A stretch of DNA of 32,582 nucleotides, from positions 479,215 through 511,796 of the forward strand of contig NW_004457380.1 in NCBI RefSeq assembly GCF_000313135.1, written 5' to 3'. Numbering within the stretch: the first letter of the stretch is position 1; every line of letters begins with the position of its first letter. Both the position numbers and the translations under genes were made by a program. Below are positions 1 to 9,812 of this stretch, one piece after another. Under the pieces are notes generated by a model. It ran no database searches. It saw nothing but the letters and a program-made list of their open reading frames with translations, and was not told where the DNA came from. The DNA comes from Acanthamoeba castellanii str. Neff (Eukaryota; Discosea; Longamoebia; Acanthamoebidae).

Positions 1-603
1 CTGCACCGGTACAGTGGGGAGGGCCTGGTGGGCACGGATCGGCCGGTGTGGTCGGACGCCAAGGGGACGCCCCTCATACGCCCCCACGCCCGCACGGGCT
101 GGACCGTCGAGCTCGGATCCGGCACCGACTCAGAGGTAACCCGCCACGCATCGCCCCCCCCCAATGCCACCCACCCGCGCAGGCGGCGCGTGCGATGATG
201 GCCGTGCACGCGCGCATGCATGCATGCTGACGGACAGGTGCGGGGTGGCGGCGTGGCAGGGGTGGGAGTATTCGTTCACGTGGGGCGACATGTTCGCGTG
301 GCAGCCCAAGTCTTCCAAGAAGACCGTACGAGCCGCCCTGTTATTTTATTATTTTCATTATTTTCCGCCTGTAGCTCTTCTTGCGCACCACCTCTCAACT
401 TCACGCACACGACACACGACACACTACGCACACGACACACCGCCCACCAACGAACTCGGCCGGGACTCTCTCATGTACTGCAGTTGGTGCGTCGGCGCAA
501 GTGGGTCAAGACCACAGCCGTGGAGGACGTCACGACCGCCATGACGCAGCTTTCCACCGTTGCGGGCATGTCCCTCCGCAGCCACACCAAGCCCTCCGCG
601 TAG
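1..603 (+). CDS. DysF-domain (peroxin/dysferlin-type) protein, 3' end only
   Basis: The gene enters from the left edge. Inferred exons are <1..135, 260..325 and 484..603, joined in phase 0 by GT-AG introns, giving the last 106 residues before TAG at 601-603. The frame shows the tryptophan/arginine pattern of a DysF domain: VWSDAKG early, then GWEYSFTW...W in the second exon and VRRRKWVK in the third (the DysFC-type 'W.Y...W....RRR.W' pattern). The chain ends about 32 residues later. DysF domains occur in ferlins, TECPR1-like proteins and Pex23/30-type peroxins, which act on membranes or peroxisomes. Without the N-terminal part I cannot say which. Seen: motif and splice phases. Inferred: family. 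Confidence 0.72.
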
Positions 604-736
604 AGCCAAACACAAGAACGCAAGGTGGGACTGGTACCATGGGGGTTTTTTTTTGTTTTTAATTGCTGGATTTCTTCATCTGATTTCTGTCGCCAGTTAT
701 TTTTTAGTATTATTTATTTTATTTTCCTTTGGGCAA

Positions 737-742
737 AATAAA
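737..742 (+). terminator. Candidate poly(A) signal AATAAA of the DysF gene
   Basis: AATAAA lies in an AT-rich tract (about 645-760) that separates the DysF stop codon (603) from the next ATG (799). The tract is the only AT-rich stretch in this gap. It could serve 3'-end formation of the upstream gene, but it may equally lie in the promoter or 5' leader of the downstream gene. Confidence 0.3.
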
Positions 743-798
743 AACAACGTTCCTCCGTCTTTGTCCGCCTCGAGCTCCGGCAGCAGCAGCAGCAGCAG

Positions 799-3588
799 AT
801 GGCCTCCAGCAGCAGCAGCAGCGGCAGCAGCACGACATCGACGGCAGCGCTCCGTGCGCAAGTTCGCCCCCACCCCACTCTTCCCGGCGAGGTCGAGTTT
901 GTGTCCAAGGATGCCCTCCTCGTACGCCTACCCCCCCCTCTCATTTCTCCCTTCGAGTCCTTGCCCTCGTCCCTGCGCCTTGGCCTAAGTAAGGCCCGTC
1001 TATTATGGGGGGGAGGGAGGGAGGCGTTGTTCTCAATTTCTTGCTTGCTCGCTTGCGTGCCTGCGTGTGGTGGGGGGGGACTTGCAGTCGTTCGACCAAG
1101 GCTTCTTCGTGGCGGTCAAGGGCATTCAGTTGCTCCGCCAGCACAACCGCCGCACCACCATTGTTTCCATCGCCGGTACCACCCGCCCTCTTTTGCTTTG
1201 ACTTTGTGTGTGTGCAGTGTGTGTGTGTGTGCGGTGGTGTGTATGCGTCGTCGGTGTGTTATTGGGCGCCTTTGTTGGTGCCCGTGGGGTGGCTGCTGAC
1301 CGGAGGCGGGTGGCTGTGGCAGGGCCATCGGGTGCGGGCAAGACCAGCATCGCCAAGAAGATAGCGGAGGTCATCCCCAAGAGCCTGTACGTGCACGATC
1401 GCCTTCCCGTGCGCCTGTGGTGGAAACAGCGTCGTCAGTCTGTTCTCCCCCGCTCACGGTGGCGGTGCGCGTGGGTGCGTGAAGGGTGGTGTCGCTGGAC
1501 AACTACCTCGATGGCTCACGCGTGGTGGAGGAGAACTACGACGACTACCGCCTGGTCGACTTTGAGCTGCTCGTTAAGAACCTCACGGTGCGGCATTCCC
1601 GCGTGGACCGCACCGTGCAGCATGGGCTCTCTCAATGGGACTGACTGTATGTCGTGCCGCGCCGCGCCGCGCTGTGTCGTGTATCCGTGGGGTGGCATTG
1701 GTGCGGCGGTGGTGGGGAGACCGCAGGACCTGAAGGAGGGGCGGGAAACAGATCTGCCCCTGTACGACTTCCGGAGGAGCGGCCGGTACGCGTACTTGCA
1801 CGTGCCTCCGCCGGAGTCGCGTGTGGTGATCGTGGAGGGCACCTACGCCCTCCACGAGCGCGTGCGTGGCCTCGTCGATCTCGCCATCTCCGTGTCCGGG
1901 GGTGTGCACTTCGACCTCGTCAAGCGCATCTTCCGTGGTACACACGCCCACCCACCGTGCCCCGCTCCGCCCGGGGACCATGATCCGTTGTATGTCGTGT
2001 GTGTGTTGTGTGTGTGTCGCGTGTGTACTGACCCGCGTTTGCTCGGGACAGACATCCAACGCACCGGACAGGAGCCTCGCGAAGTGATCCAGCAGATTAC
2101 GGAAACGGTCTACCCCATGTACAAGGCACGTCACACGCCGCACCACGCCAAATTCCTCCCCCCCCCGCAACGTCCCCCCACGCATGATCCACATGCGTGA
2201 GCCACTCCCGTGCGTGCGTGCGTGAGGCTGGGCTCATGCGTGTGGATCATGCGCGCCCAGCAGGCCTTCATCGAACCCGATCTGGAAAAGGCGCACATCC
2301 GCATCGTGAACAGCTTCAACCCGTTCAGCGGCCTCTTGAACCCCATCTACACCCTCAAGTCCGCTACGGTACCACCCGCGCCACCTGCTCGCACACAAAT
2401 ACACACGCACTCACGCACACCCACGCACCCATGCACCCACGCACACCCACGCACACCCACGCACCCAATGGTCGTCCCTCCCTTGCCGCAGGCCGTCCCG
2501 CGGGAGAAGATCGAGGAGGTGGTCAAGGCCACACTCTCCTCGATGGGCAAGACCGCCAAGGACGTACGCACCGACTACTACTACGGTATGCACCCCCCCC
2601 CACATGGGTCCTTCTTTACCGTGCCCCCCCCCTTCCACCCGATGGGTCGCCTATCCCCGTCCTCTCCCACTGTGCGCGTCGTGCGTGTGTGTGTGTGTGT
2701 GTGTGTGTGCCCATGTTCATGTCAGCGTTTGGTTGTCGTTGTCGTCGTTGTCGTTTGCTGCTCACCTGCGTGCGTGCAGATATCTACCTGCGCCCACCGG
2801 GGACGAACCAGCACCACAACAACCACAGCAACCCCGAGCAGGCCATGTACGGCCTCTTCGTCTTATTGTCCTGCTCCCTCCCCCTTCCATACGCCAACAA
2901 TCTGATCCCTGAGGACAAGCGGCGGCGGCGGATGGCGGATGGCAGGCACACGCAACACGGGCTGGATTGGATTCGCATGCGGAACAACGGGGGCACCTAC
3001 ACCCTCCAGTTCTCCGAGTCGCTCAAGGAGGACGAATTCATCATCGCCCCCACCATGGACTTCCAGGTCAACGTCAAGATCCTCGGTGGTCTAATGGCCC
3101 TGGGCTATTCGATAGCGGTCATCATCCATCGCCGCTCCATCGTATTGGGGGGCCATGAGGAGCTCTCCGTCACGCTCGACACGCTCGAAGGTACCTCGCC
3201 CTCCCCTGCAACACAACCCACCACCAGCCACCAACGCCGCCACACCACGACGTTGATGCTGGCAGATGAAAGCTGTGAAAAAGAAGAAGCTGGCGCGGGC
3301 TGAATGGCCTCTTTGGGGGGGGGGTCAAAATGGGCAGAGCTGGGGGCGCAGACCTTCGTGCAGATCAAGGGAAGCAGCCGCCAGCTGGTGGAGCAGGTGG
3401 GCGAGAAGCTGGGCTTGGTGGGGGCCTACATCCCCAAGTCCTACATCGAGATCTACCTCGACCAGTTCGCCCCCGCTCCCCGATCGCCCGCCCCCGCGAC
3501 TCCTGCAGCTGCTGCTCGAGGAGCAGGAGGGCTGCCGTCGGTGGCTGGCGATGCAGCCCTGCAAGCCTTCGTCAACGCCAAGCTCTGA
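799..3588 (+). CDS. Uridine-kinase-like P-loop + CYTH protein (TTM1/TTM2-like)
   Basis: Inferred exons: 799..921, 1088..1175, 1323..1386, 1485..1587, 1727..1937, 2052..2125, 2264..2368, 2492..2585, 2780..2846, 2946..3190, 3338..3588 (474 aa; all phases agree). The N-terminus is a Ser-rich CAG-repeat tract. A Walker A motif GPSGAGKTS follows (Lys77), then a PRK/uridine-kinase-type core (SLDNYLDGSRVVEENYDD; LPLYDFRRSGR; VVIVEGTYAL). From about residue 222 comes a CYTH-like half with AFIEPDLEKAHIRI, WIRMRNNGG, LGGLMALGYSIA and TFVQIKGSSRQLVEQVG. This order matches plant triphosphate tunnel metalloenzymes TTM1/TTM2, pyrophosphatase-type enzymes despite the kinase-like domain. Unlike those, the C-terminus here is Ala/Pro-rich with no membrane helix. 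The intron 2126..2263 appears to be GC-AG. The 99-nt intron 2847..2945 is a multiple of three and stop-free, so its splicing is unproven. Confidence 0.85.
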
Positions 3589-3787
3589 GGCGACCACCTC
3601 CTCCCTAGGAATAGAAAAAAAAAGGGAAAAAGGGAAACAACAGCTTTTCTGCCGCCCTACGCGATAAACATGTGGAGGAGGGTCCCGATGTGCCGCTTGT
3701 TGGGGAACACTAACAATGGCACTGCAGCAGCAGGGCACCTCCTCGCCGTAGCACAACCACGTATGTGCCTGCATCGTCACATTTCAC

Positions 3788-4745
3788 ATGTCGAATCCTG
3801 ATACATTACTTGAGCCATTACTGAGGGCTGTTCTCGGCCTGTGCGTGGCGCCAGTTGTGCGGCGGGTTGGCCTGCCGCTCCGTGGCCACGTGCCAGCAAC
3901 CTCGCGTTCCTTCGCCTCCATTGGTGGTACCTCACCGCCTTTCCTCGCTCCCTTCGTCGTGCCCCACCAAAAACTGCCGTGTCCAACGCTGGCTGGTGGT
4001 GGTGATGATTAATTTGCTGCTTGGTGGTCGCTGGCGCAGCGAGCGCCGCGTGGGATCGACCTGGCGGGCAGGAGTCCGACCAGCAGGCCGACGAGACTCT
4101 ATCCGTGCCACAGTACGGAGGGAGGGAAGAGCTGGACCGCACGAATCTCGTGCGTGCCATCACGGTGGACGAGGCCGGCAGCTTTCGGGAGGTCTCTCTC
4201 ACCAAGGCCGACCTGTCGCGCGAGCTGCGCGTACAAAAGGTACCCCGCCTACTTTCTTGCTGCGCAGCAAGAACATTTCTTCATTCACATGTTGATTGAT
4301 GCATCTCTCCTCATTTTCTTTTCTTTCTTTTCAAGTGTGAGGGTTTGTGGGGGGATCGTGCTCGTGAGCCTTGAATGGTCGTGTGCTGACTGACGGTCGG
4401 CGGGACAGCGGGACCTGCGGGCAGTCGACGTTTCCTTTCCCAACCAGCTGGCATGCTTTCTGGTGCGGGACGGGGTCATTCTCATCAACCTGGAAGCGTT
4501 CAAGGCCATCGTGAAGCACAACAGCTTGATCCTGTTCACCACGGAAACAGCACGCGGGACCGTTTTGCAGCAGTTCTGCCCCTTCCTCCAGTACCGTCTC
4601 ACGTATGTACCGTACCACCACGACCACCACGACCACCACCACGACCACCACCACGACCACCACCACGACCACCACCACGACCACCACCACGACCACCACC
4701 ACGACCACCACCACGACCACCACCACGACCACCACCACGACCACC

Positions 4746-4792
<47 letters not shown>

Positions 4793-6017
4793 CACCACGA
4801 CCACCACCACGACCACCACCACGACCACCACCACGACCACCACCACGACCACCACCACGACCACCACCACGACCACCACCACGACCACCACCACGACCAC
4901 CACCACGACCACCACCACGACCACCACCACCACCGCGGGATGACTCTCCTCTCCTCCTCTCCGACACTCACACACTGTGGTGGTTGGTGGCTGGTGGCTG
5001 GTGGTGGTCAGACGTGAAGTTGGTGCTCACGTAGGTGGATTTGAGTTTCGAGTGGTGGAGGCCGTGCTGACAGTGCTCTGCGACACGCTGTACGAGCGCT
5101 ATGGGGAGCTGAAGGCCAGGATTGACCACTTGCTGTTCGGGTTGGAACAGGCCACCAACGGGCAGGACGATTACCTGCCCTTCCTCGCCGACCTTTCGCA
5201 CCACAACAAAACGCTCAACTCTTTCCAGAAGCGAGTTCACGAGGTACCGCCGCGCCACCCATCCGTCTGCCCTCGCTCGTTTCTCCCCTTTGTCTTACGC
5301 CTCCTTGTCCGCTCCTCCCCCCGGGTGTGCGGTGCCTTCTCTCTCTCTCTCTCCACGCGTGCGCCTGCAGGTTCGCGGAGCGCTACATCAAGTTCTTGAA
5401 TCGGACGAGGACTTGGCGGCGATGTACCTCTCTGTGCAGGTGCTCTCTCTCTCTCTCTCTTCTGCGCTATCATGCTATCCTTACATCCTCCCGTGGATGC
5501 GCCAGGCAGCAACTGGTCATCGACGCCGAACGGACCAGCATGAGGAAGCAGAAATCCTCATTGAAAACTATGTCGCGCAGTTAGATGACATTCTCAGTGA
5601 GGTTTGTCGCCCTGTCTGCCTAACGTAACCCCAGTCTCATCGTACATCATTGCAGGTAGCTGAGTTGCAGTCTTCCATTGATGTGTCAGAGGAGTACTTC
5701 CGGCTCACCCTTGATTCCCAGAGGAACAAAATCATGAAAATGAATCTGCTACTCACCTTGGGCACCTTCTCCACTGCCTGCGCAGGAGTTGTGACAGGTG
5801 TCTTTGGCATGGTATGTTCCTCCAGCTAAGATGTCTCCAAATCTGCTGTGAACTACTGTTTGCTGACCAGCTAGCTTTGTTGTTTGTACAGAACCTCCAA
5901 AACTTTCTAGAGACTTCTGAGTCTGCATTTCTGGTCACCACTGGTGGTCTGACAATCAGCATGGCTGCCTCATTTGCCTCTATCTACACCTACTTTCGTC
6001 TCAAGAAAATGCTGTGA
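3788..6017 (+). CDS. MRS2: MRS2-family magnesium channel (CorA superfamily)
   Basis: Inferred exons: 3788..3926, 4040..4239, 4409..4602, 5012..5243, 5371..5439, 5506..5601, 5656..5811, 5892..6017 (403 aa). Diagnostic features are RDLRAVD and VRDGVILINLEAFKAIV near the start of the domain, GGFEFRVVEAVL, the acidic VLESDEDLAAMYL, EEAEILIENYVAQLDDIL, and two C-terminal membrane helices (about 340-360 and 375-395). The GMN selectivity motif sits at the end of the first helix. It is split exactly by an intron: GM ends exon 7 and N363 opens exon 8. The tail is basic (RLKKML). Family members carry Mg2+ into the mitochondrial matrix. The Arg-rich N-terminus (VVRRVGLPLRGHV) fits a mitochondrial presequence but the exact start is uncertain. 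The last two exons are clearly less GC-rich than the first six. Confidence 0.92.
4614..4934 (+). repeat. 12-bp minisatellite inside an MRS2 intron
   Basis: About 320 bp of near-perfect units of CACCACCACGAC, with a central block of the shorter unit CACGAC (about 4750-4790). It lies entirely inside the intron 4603..5011. The unit contains no stop codon in any of six frames, so it creates long spurious open frames on both strands (His/Asp, Pro/Arg, Thr, Val, Trp/Ser, Gly/Arg). Confidence 0.95.
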
Positions 6018-6053
6018 TCAATTTAATGCCCCTGCCAGCCCAGAACCTGGTAC

Positions 6054-6378
6054 CACTATTTTGGGAATGTGGTGGGACTATTTAGGGCAAAACAGGACTA
6101 TTTTGCAATTGTATTGAGACAAAACTGGGATTAATTTGGGACTATTTTGCATGGCTTTGGGACAATTTTGGAACTTGTTTGGGGAGACCATTTTGGGACC
6201 ATTTTGGAATCATTTTTGGGAGTGTTTTTGGATAATTTTGGGACTGTTTTGGGACCAGTTGGGCACAATTTTGGGACTGCACTGGGACAGGTTTGGCATT
6301 TGTGTAGGGAGAAATTTCAAGACTGGTTTGGGACTGCAGTGGGACCTGTGTGGATTGTTCTGGGACTGTTTTAGTTGT
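6054..6378 (+). repeat. Diverged G/T-rich tandem tract (TTTTGGGAC units)
   Basis: The words ATTTTGGGAC, GTTTTGGGAC and TTTGGGACTG recur more than a dozen times at irregular intervals just downstream of the MRS2 stop codon. There is strong strand asymmetry, with G and T on the plus strand. It looks like a decayed short-period tandem array. It is not the TTAGGG-type telomere repeat. Confidence 0.6.
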
Positions 6379-6520
6379 GATTGAAGACAACAAGACCCCA
6401 ATGAAGAGTACACTTACTCCTCTTGTTGGCAAACCAGCCGCCAACAACAACCCCTGTAATTTTTTGCACTCATTCATCTGTAACCAAATTCTTGTGTCTT
6501 GTGGATGAAGTGGCCAGTGG

Positions 6521-6688
6521 TGGTCTGTGACATCTGTGGACAAGTCTCCTTAGCCCTACGCTAGCAGTGTAGGGAGATGAGTTGCTGGCTGCGACATCTG
6601 TGGTGATCCACGACAACCATGGAAGGCTCAACTCTCAGGCAATGGTGGTCCACGACATCCACAGTGGTCTGTGACATCTGTGGACAAG
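6521..6688 (+). repeat. 24-bp direct repeat, copies 144 bp apart
   Basis: The same 24 bases (containing GTGACATCTGTGGACAAG) occur at 6521-6544 and 6665-6688. Between them are weaker echoes such as CGACATCTGTGG and CCACGACATCC. The 144-bp spacing is close to the 146-147-bp period of the array further right, which may mean a shared origin. Confidence 0.65.
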
Positions 6689-7094
6689 GCTCATTTCCTA
6701 CAGCAGTTGCTGCGGAGTGGATCTACTTAAACTCCAAACCCTGAGAGTACAAGGTGCACCACCATTGTTGTAGCCTGCGACGCATCTCCACTAGTAACAC
6801 CAGCGGTGTTTTCTCTGGAGGTGGACCTTGTCGCGGAACAAGGGAGGGCGCACATGCTGCAGCGTGTGGTGCGTGAGCAGTTCGTGCTGCGAAGCCTACA
6901 CACCGCAGTGTATTGTGCGTGATCGTGAGGATGCCAGCTATCTAGCAAGCGAGAAAACTGGAGCGCTTTGATTGGTTGGCGTGATTAGGCCTTAGGTGAG
7001 GAGCGCACTGTAGCCCTGAATCGTGCGGTGAAGTGTAGGCGGTCCGCGGGAGATCGCGATTATCCGCGGACATCGCGGCCAGCGACTCATCCCC

Positions 7095-7464
7095 AGGGGA
7101 TGCAACGAAAACGCGTAAAACTAGTTTTACGAGTGTTACTAGTTTTACTAGTTTAACGACTTAACACTCGTTAAACGCGTTTAACTAGTGAAAAGCGTTT
7201 AATCAGTGTTGCCACAGGTGGTTTGTGGTCATTTTACTCGTTTTTTACGCGTTGTTTTACTTTAACTCGTTATATACTCGTTTTACTCGTTATTTACGCA
7301 TTTCTTACCCGTTCCACGCGGGTTTTACTCGTTCCACGCGGTTTTTACTCGTTTCACGCGATCTCTACTCGTTTCACACATTCTCCACTCGTTCCACACA
7401 TTCTCCACTCGTTTCACGAGTGGCCCACACGTTCAACGTTATACTCGTTTTCGTTGCATCCCCT
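7095..7464. mobile_element. Foldback/MITE-like element with 19-bp perfect TIRs
   Basis: The left end is AGGGGATGCAACGAAAACG (7095-7113). Its exact reverse complement is at 7446-7464. The interior has no coding capacity. Its left arm is rich in CGAGTGTT/AACTAGTTTTAC words. Its right arm is an imperfect ~20-bp tandem repeat of the type TTTTACTCGTTYCACGCG. A near-identical right terminus occurs again at 7602-7620, and the flank left of 7095 ends CATCCCC, which mirrors the terminus and suggests nested or tandem copies. No clear target-site duplication is visible. Superfamily is unknown. Confidence 0.7.
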
Positions 7465-7601
7465 CAATAAACGAATGCTCCCACTCGTGCCAACACCCAC
7501 GCCGTTCTAATACTGGGAAGGCTGATGAGTTTTCCTCCATCCTTCGACGAATTTCATGTGTGTTCGTTCTTTGAGTGTTACTCGTGCAATTTGTTTTTAC
7601 T

Positions 7602-7620
7602 CGTTTCGGTTGCATCCCCT
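7602..7620 (+). repeat. Extra copy of the element's right terminus
   Basis: CGTTTCGGTTGCATCCCCT matches the element's right end at 17 of 19 positions and is preceded by the same TTTTTACTCG word. Either the true element runs 7095-7620, or this is the end of a second, partly deleted copy. Confidence 0.6.
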
Positions 7621-8197
7621 AAGTGGTCTGCATAATTTTTGCCAGGCTGCCAGGCTGCCAGCTATCTAGGCCCTGAGTCGTGTGGGACCGTGTAGCCCAT
7701 GGTCTAATTAGTCTGGAAAATGATTAGCAGGCTGCCAGCTATCAACGCAAGTGAGAAAACAGCTGCGGTTTGTTTGGGCGAGTAATTTTCAGTGGTGAAG
7801 CGAAAAGCGCACTGTTCAGCCCTTGTGCGGCATCTTGTAGCCCATGGTCTTATTAGTCATGAAAATTATCGGCAGGCCCCTAGCTATCAAGGCAAGCGAG
7901 AAAAGAAAACTTTTCTTGCTTGTGTTGTGTTTGGTCCTAGCGGCCCAATAAGCCATCCTAGAGGGCTGAATCCTATCACATCTTGAAGCCCATGCGCTGC
8001 GGCGCATTTTGAACAAAACGGCAGGTCCAGAGCTTACAGAGCAACCGAGAAAACGGGTGATCTTGCGTGTGTGGTGATGGCCGCCAAAATTCTAAGTCAA
8101 AACTCCGGCTTGGGCGAAACTGGACAAAATCCGGGGACGTGTGCGCCACGAAATTCAAGCAACAAAGAGGTGCACGAGGGCTTTGGCTGCAACTATG

Positions 8198-8203
8198 TTT
8201 ATT
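8198..8203 (-). terminator. Poly(A) signal AATAAA of eIF4G
   Basis: On the minus strand AATAAA lies 31 nt past the inferred eIF4G stop codon (8235-8237). This supports the choice of the short last exon over simple read-through to a later stop near 8155. Confidence 0.6.
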
Positions 8204-8234
8204 GTTTCATGTGTGCCAGGTAGGTGTGTGGCTT

Positions 8235-9778
8235 CTAGCTTGAGGGGACAAGCAAGCCCATATCCACGTTCACCTGCCGAGGAAAGAAGTGTTGAGCGGC
8301 GGCGAGAGGGCAGTGAACCATGGTTTGTAGGTACCTGTTCACGGAGGTACTTGCTCAGGTAGTCGAGATTGCGATTTTCCTCCGACAGGAATCGCATAAA
8401 GTCAAGGCCAGATTCCTTGCACATGATCCCCATTTCCTCAGGATTCTAAAAGGAGAGCAGAAAAATGTGGAGTGAGGTGCGACGTGTGGTGTGTGTTCGT
8501 GTGTGTCATGTGTGTGTCGTGTGGTAGAGGCTCGCCCCAGGAAGGGTGGGTAGGGGACACGTACGGTGCGGTCGGCAATGATGCGGAAGGCCTCCGAGGC
8601 AATTTTGAGGGCTTTCCCTGAGGCAATCAGATGGTCGAGGCCAGAGTTGAGGAAAGACAGCGGCAAAATTTCGTCGAGTACGGCCTGCCCGATAAGATTT
8701 CCGAGGTAGCTTGACGCTTTGGGAGAGTCTACGTCGACTTCCTCGATGGCCTGGAGCACGTCGGCGAAGCTGCAGCATTTGTACAACGTTGTGTTTAGGG
8801 TGGGATTGGGTTGGGACACTCCGTGAGCAAAAAGGAACACTGCAGTGTTTGAGGTAACGAACCCTTGGGCAATGGACTCAGCCGAGAGAATGTTCTGCTC
8901 GGTGTGCAGCTGGAAGAGGAGCTTGGAGATGAGCTTGCGCTGCTCCTCCTTCCTTTCGATGGCTTTGGCGACAGCCTTGAGGAGCAGCAGGAGGAGGAGG
9001 AGGAGGAGGAGGGAGCAGAGGAACCACGTGAGCAGCAAACAAACGCTTACGGGCGAAGAAGAGGATAAGAAGAAGCGAAGAAGAGGCGAAGGTGAAGGTG
9101 CAGCACCTTTGACACCACCTTGTAGTGGTACTCGGGGGCCTTGAGCTCTTTGATGCACTCACCAGCTTCGAGTTCGTCATAGCTGAGGATATACTCTTCG
9201 AGCAACATCTCCGCGTCGTTGTCCAGCTGCTTGATCTTTTCTTCGGAAAGTGCCGGAGCTTTGGCGGGAGCTACCGCCTCGGTGGCCTTCTTCGCCTCCT
9301 TGTCCTCGCCTGCTGGCGCACGCCGCAGTAGTAGTGGAGGGTGAGAGGGGTGGCCTCAGGCATGCAGAATCCCTCCCGGTAAACGTACCCTGCTGGCGGC
9401 GTCGGTGGGAAGGCACATAGACTTCGCCGGCCGGCCGCGCGCCCTTTTTGTTATCCACAGACTCGGCCTGGGTCGAGAGAGGAGAGAGGAGAGAGAGAGA
9501 GAGAGACGAGGACAATTGTAATTGTGAGAAGGTTTTCAGAGGAACAACAACGAGGCCAGCAGTAGCTGAGAGAACAAGAGCTGACTTGCGTGGCGCGCGC
9601 ACCTTTTCCTTGCCCTCGCTCTCTGCGGAGAGAAGGGAGAAAGGGTTGACGGGGAGGGCTTCCACGGCCTCCTTGCCTTTCCGCGAACGATCGGTGGGAG
9701 TGGCCCCGCGTCCTCCTCCGCGCTGGCTAGCGTAAGCTCCCCTTCCTCCGCCCTGGGTGGATGGATGGATGGATGGAC

Positions 9779-9812
<34 letters not shown>

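Larger units (their letters stand above)
6931..8120 (+). repeat. Array of ~146-bp diverged direct repeats
   Basis: Recurring landmarks are a GCCAGCTATC...GCAAGCGAGAAAAC block (about 6932, 7733, 7878, 8030) and a CTTGTAGCCCATGG-like block (about 7692, 7838, 7984). Spacing between adjacent copies on the right side is 146-147 bp in both series. A leftmost partial unit (6931 to about 7040) is separated from the others by the inverted-repeat element. Units are diverged, so this is an old satellite-like array and has no coding capacity. Confidence 0.65.
6018..8234. other. Gene-free, lower-GC island with repeats
   Basis: I see no supportable gene here. Open frames are short and have no family features. 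Composition is visibly more AT-rich than the rest of the window, and the usual CA/GA microsatellites are absent. The interval holds a diverged TTTTGGGAC repeat tract, a 24-bp direct repeat, an array of about 146-bp units and an inverted-repeat element, each listed separately. Confidence 0.8.

Noticed and set aside
4614..4934. CRISPR-like array
   Set aside because: There are no unique spacers. Units are contiguous 12-mers in a spliceosomal intron of a eukaryotic gene.
4285..5034. Long open frames of Trp/Ser, Val, Pro/Arg, Thr or His/Asp repeats on both strands
   Set aside because: All come from a stop-free 12-bp minisatellite inside an MRS2 intron; splice phases of the flanking exons remove it.
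6054..6378. Interstitial telomeric repeat
   Set aside because: The recurring word is TTTTGGGAC at irregular spacing, not a regular TTAGGG-type telomere unit.
6136..6384. 82-codon Phe/Trp/Gly-rich open frame
   Set aside because: It is a translation of the G/T repeat tract in several overlapping frames, with no family motif, splice structure or codon bias.
8155..8334. Read-through C-terminus of eIF4G to a stop near 8155
   Set aside because: It would run past the AATAAA at 8198-8203. A 61-bp intron (8274..8334) gives a short last exon ending at 8235, upstream of that signal.
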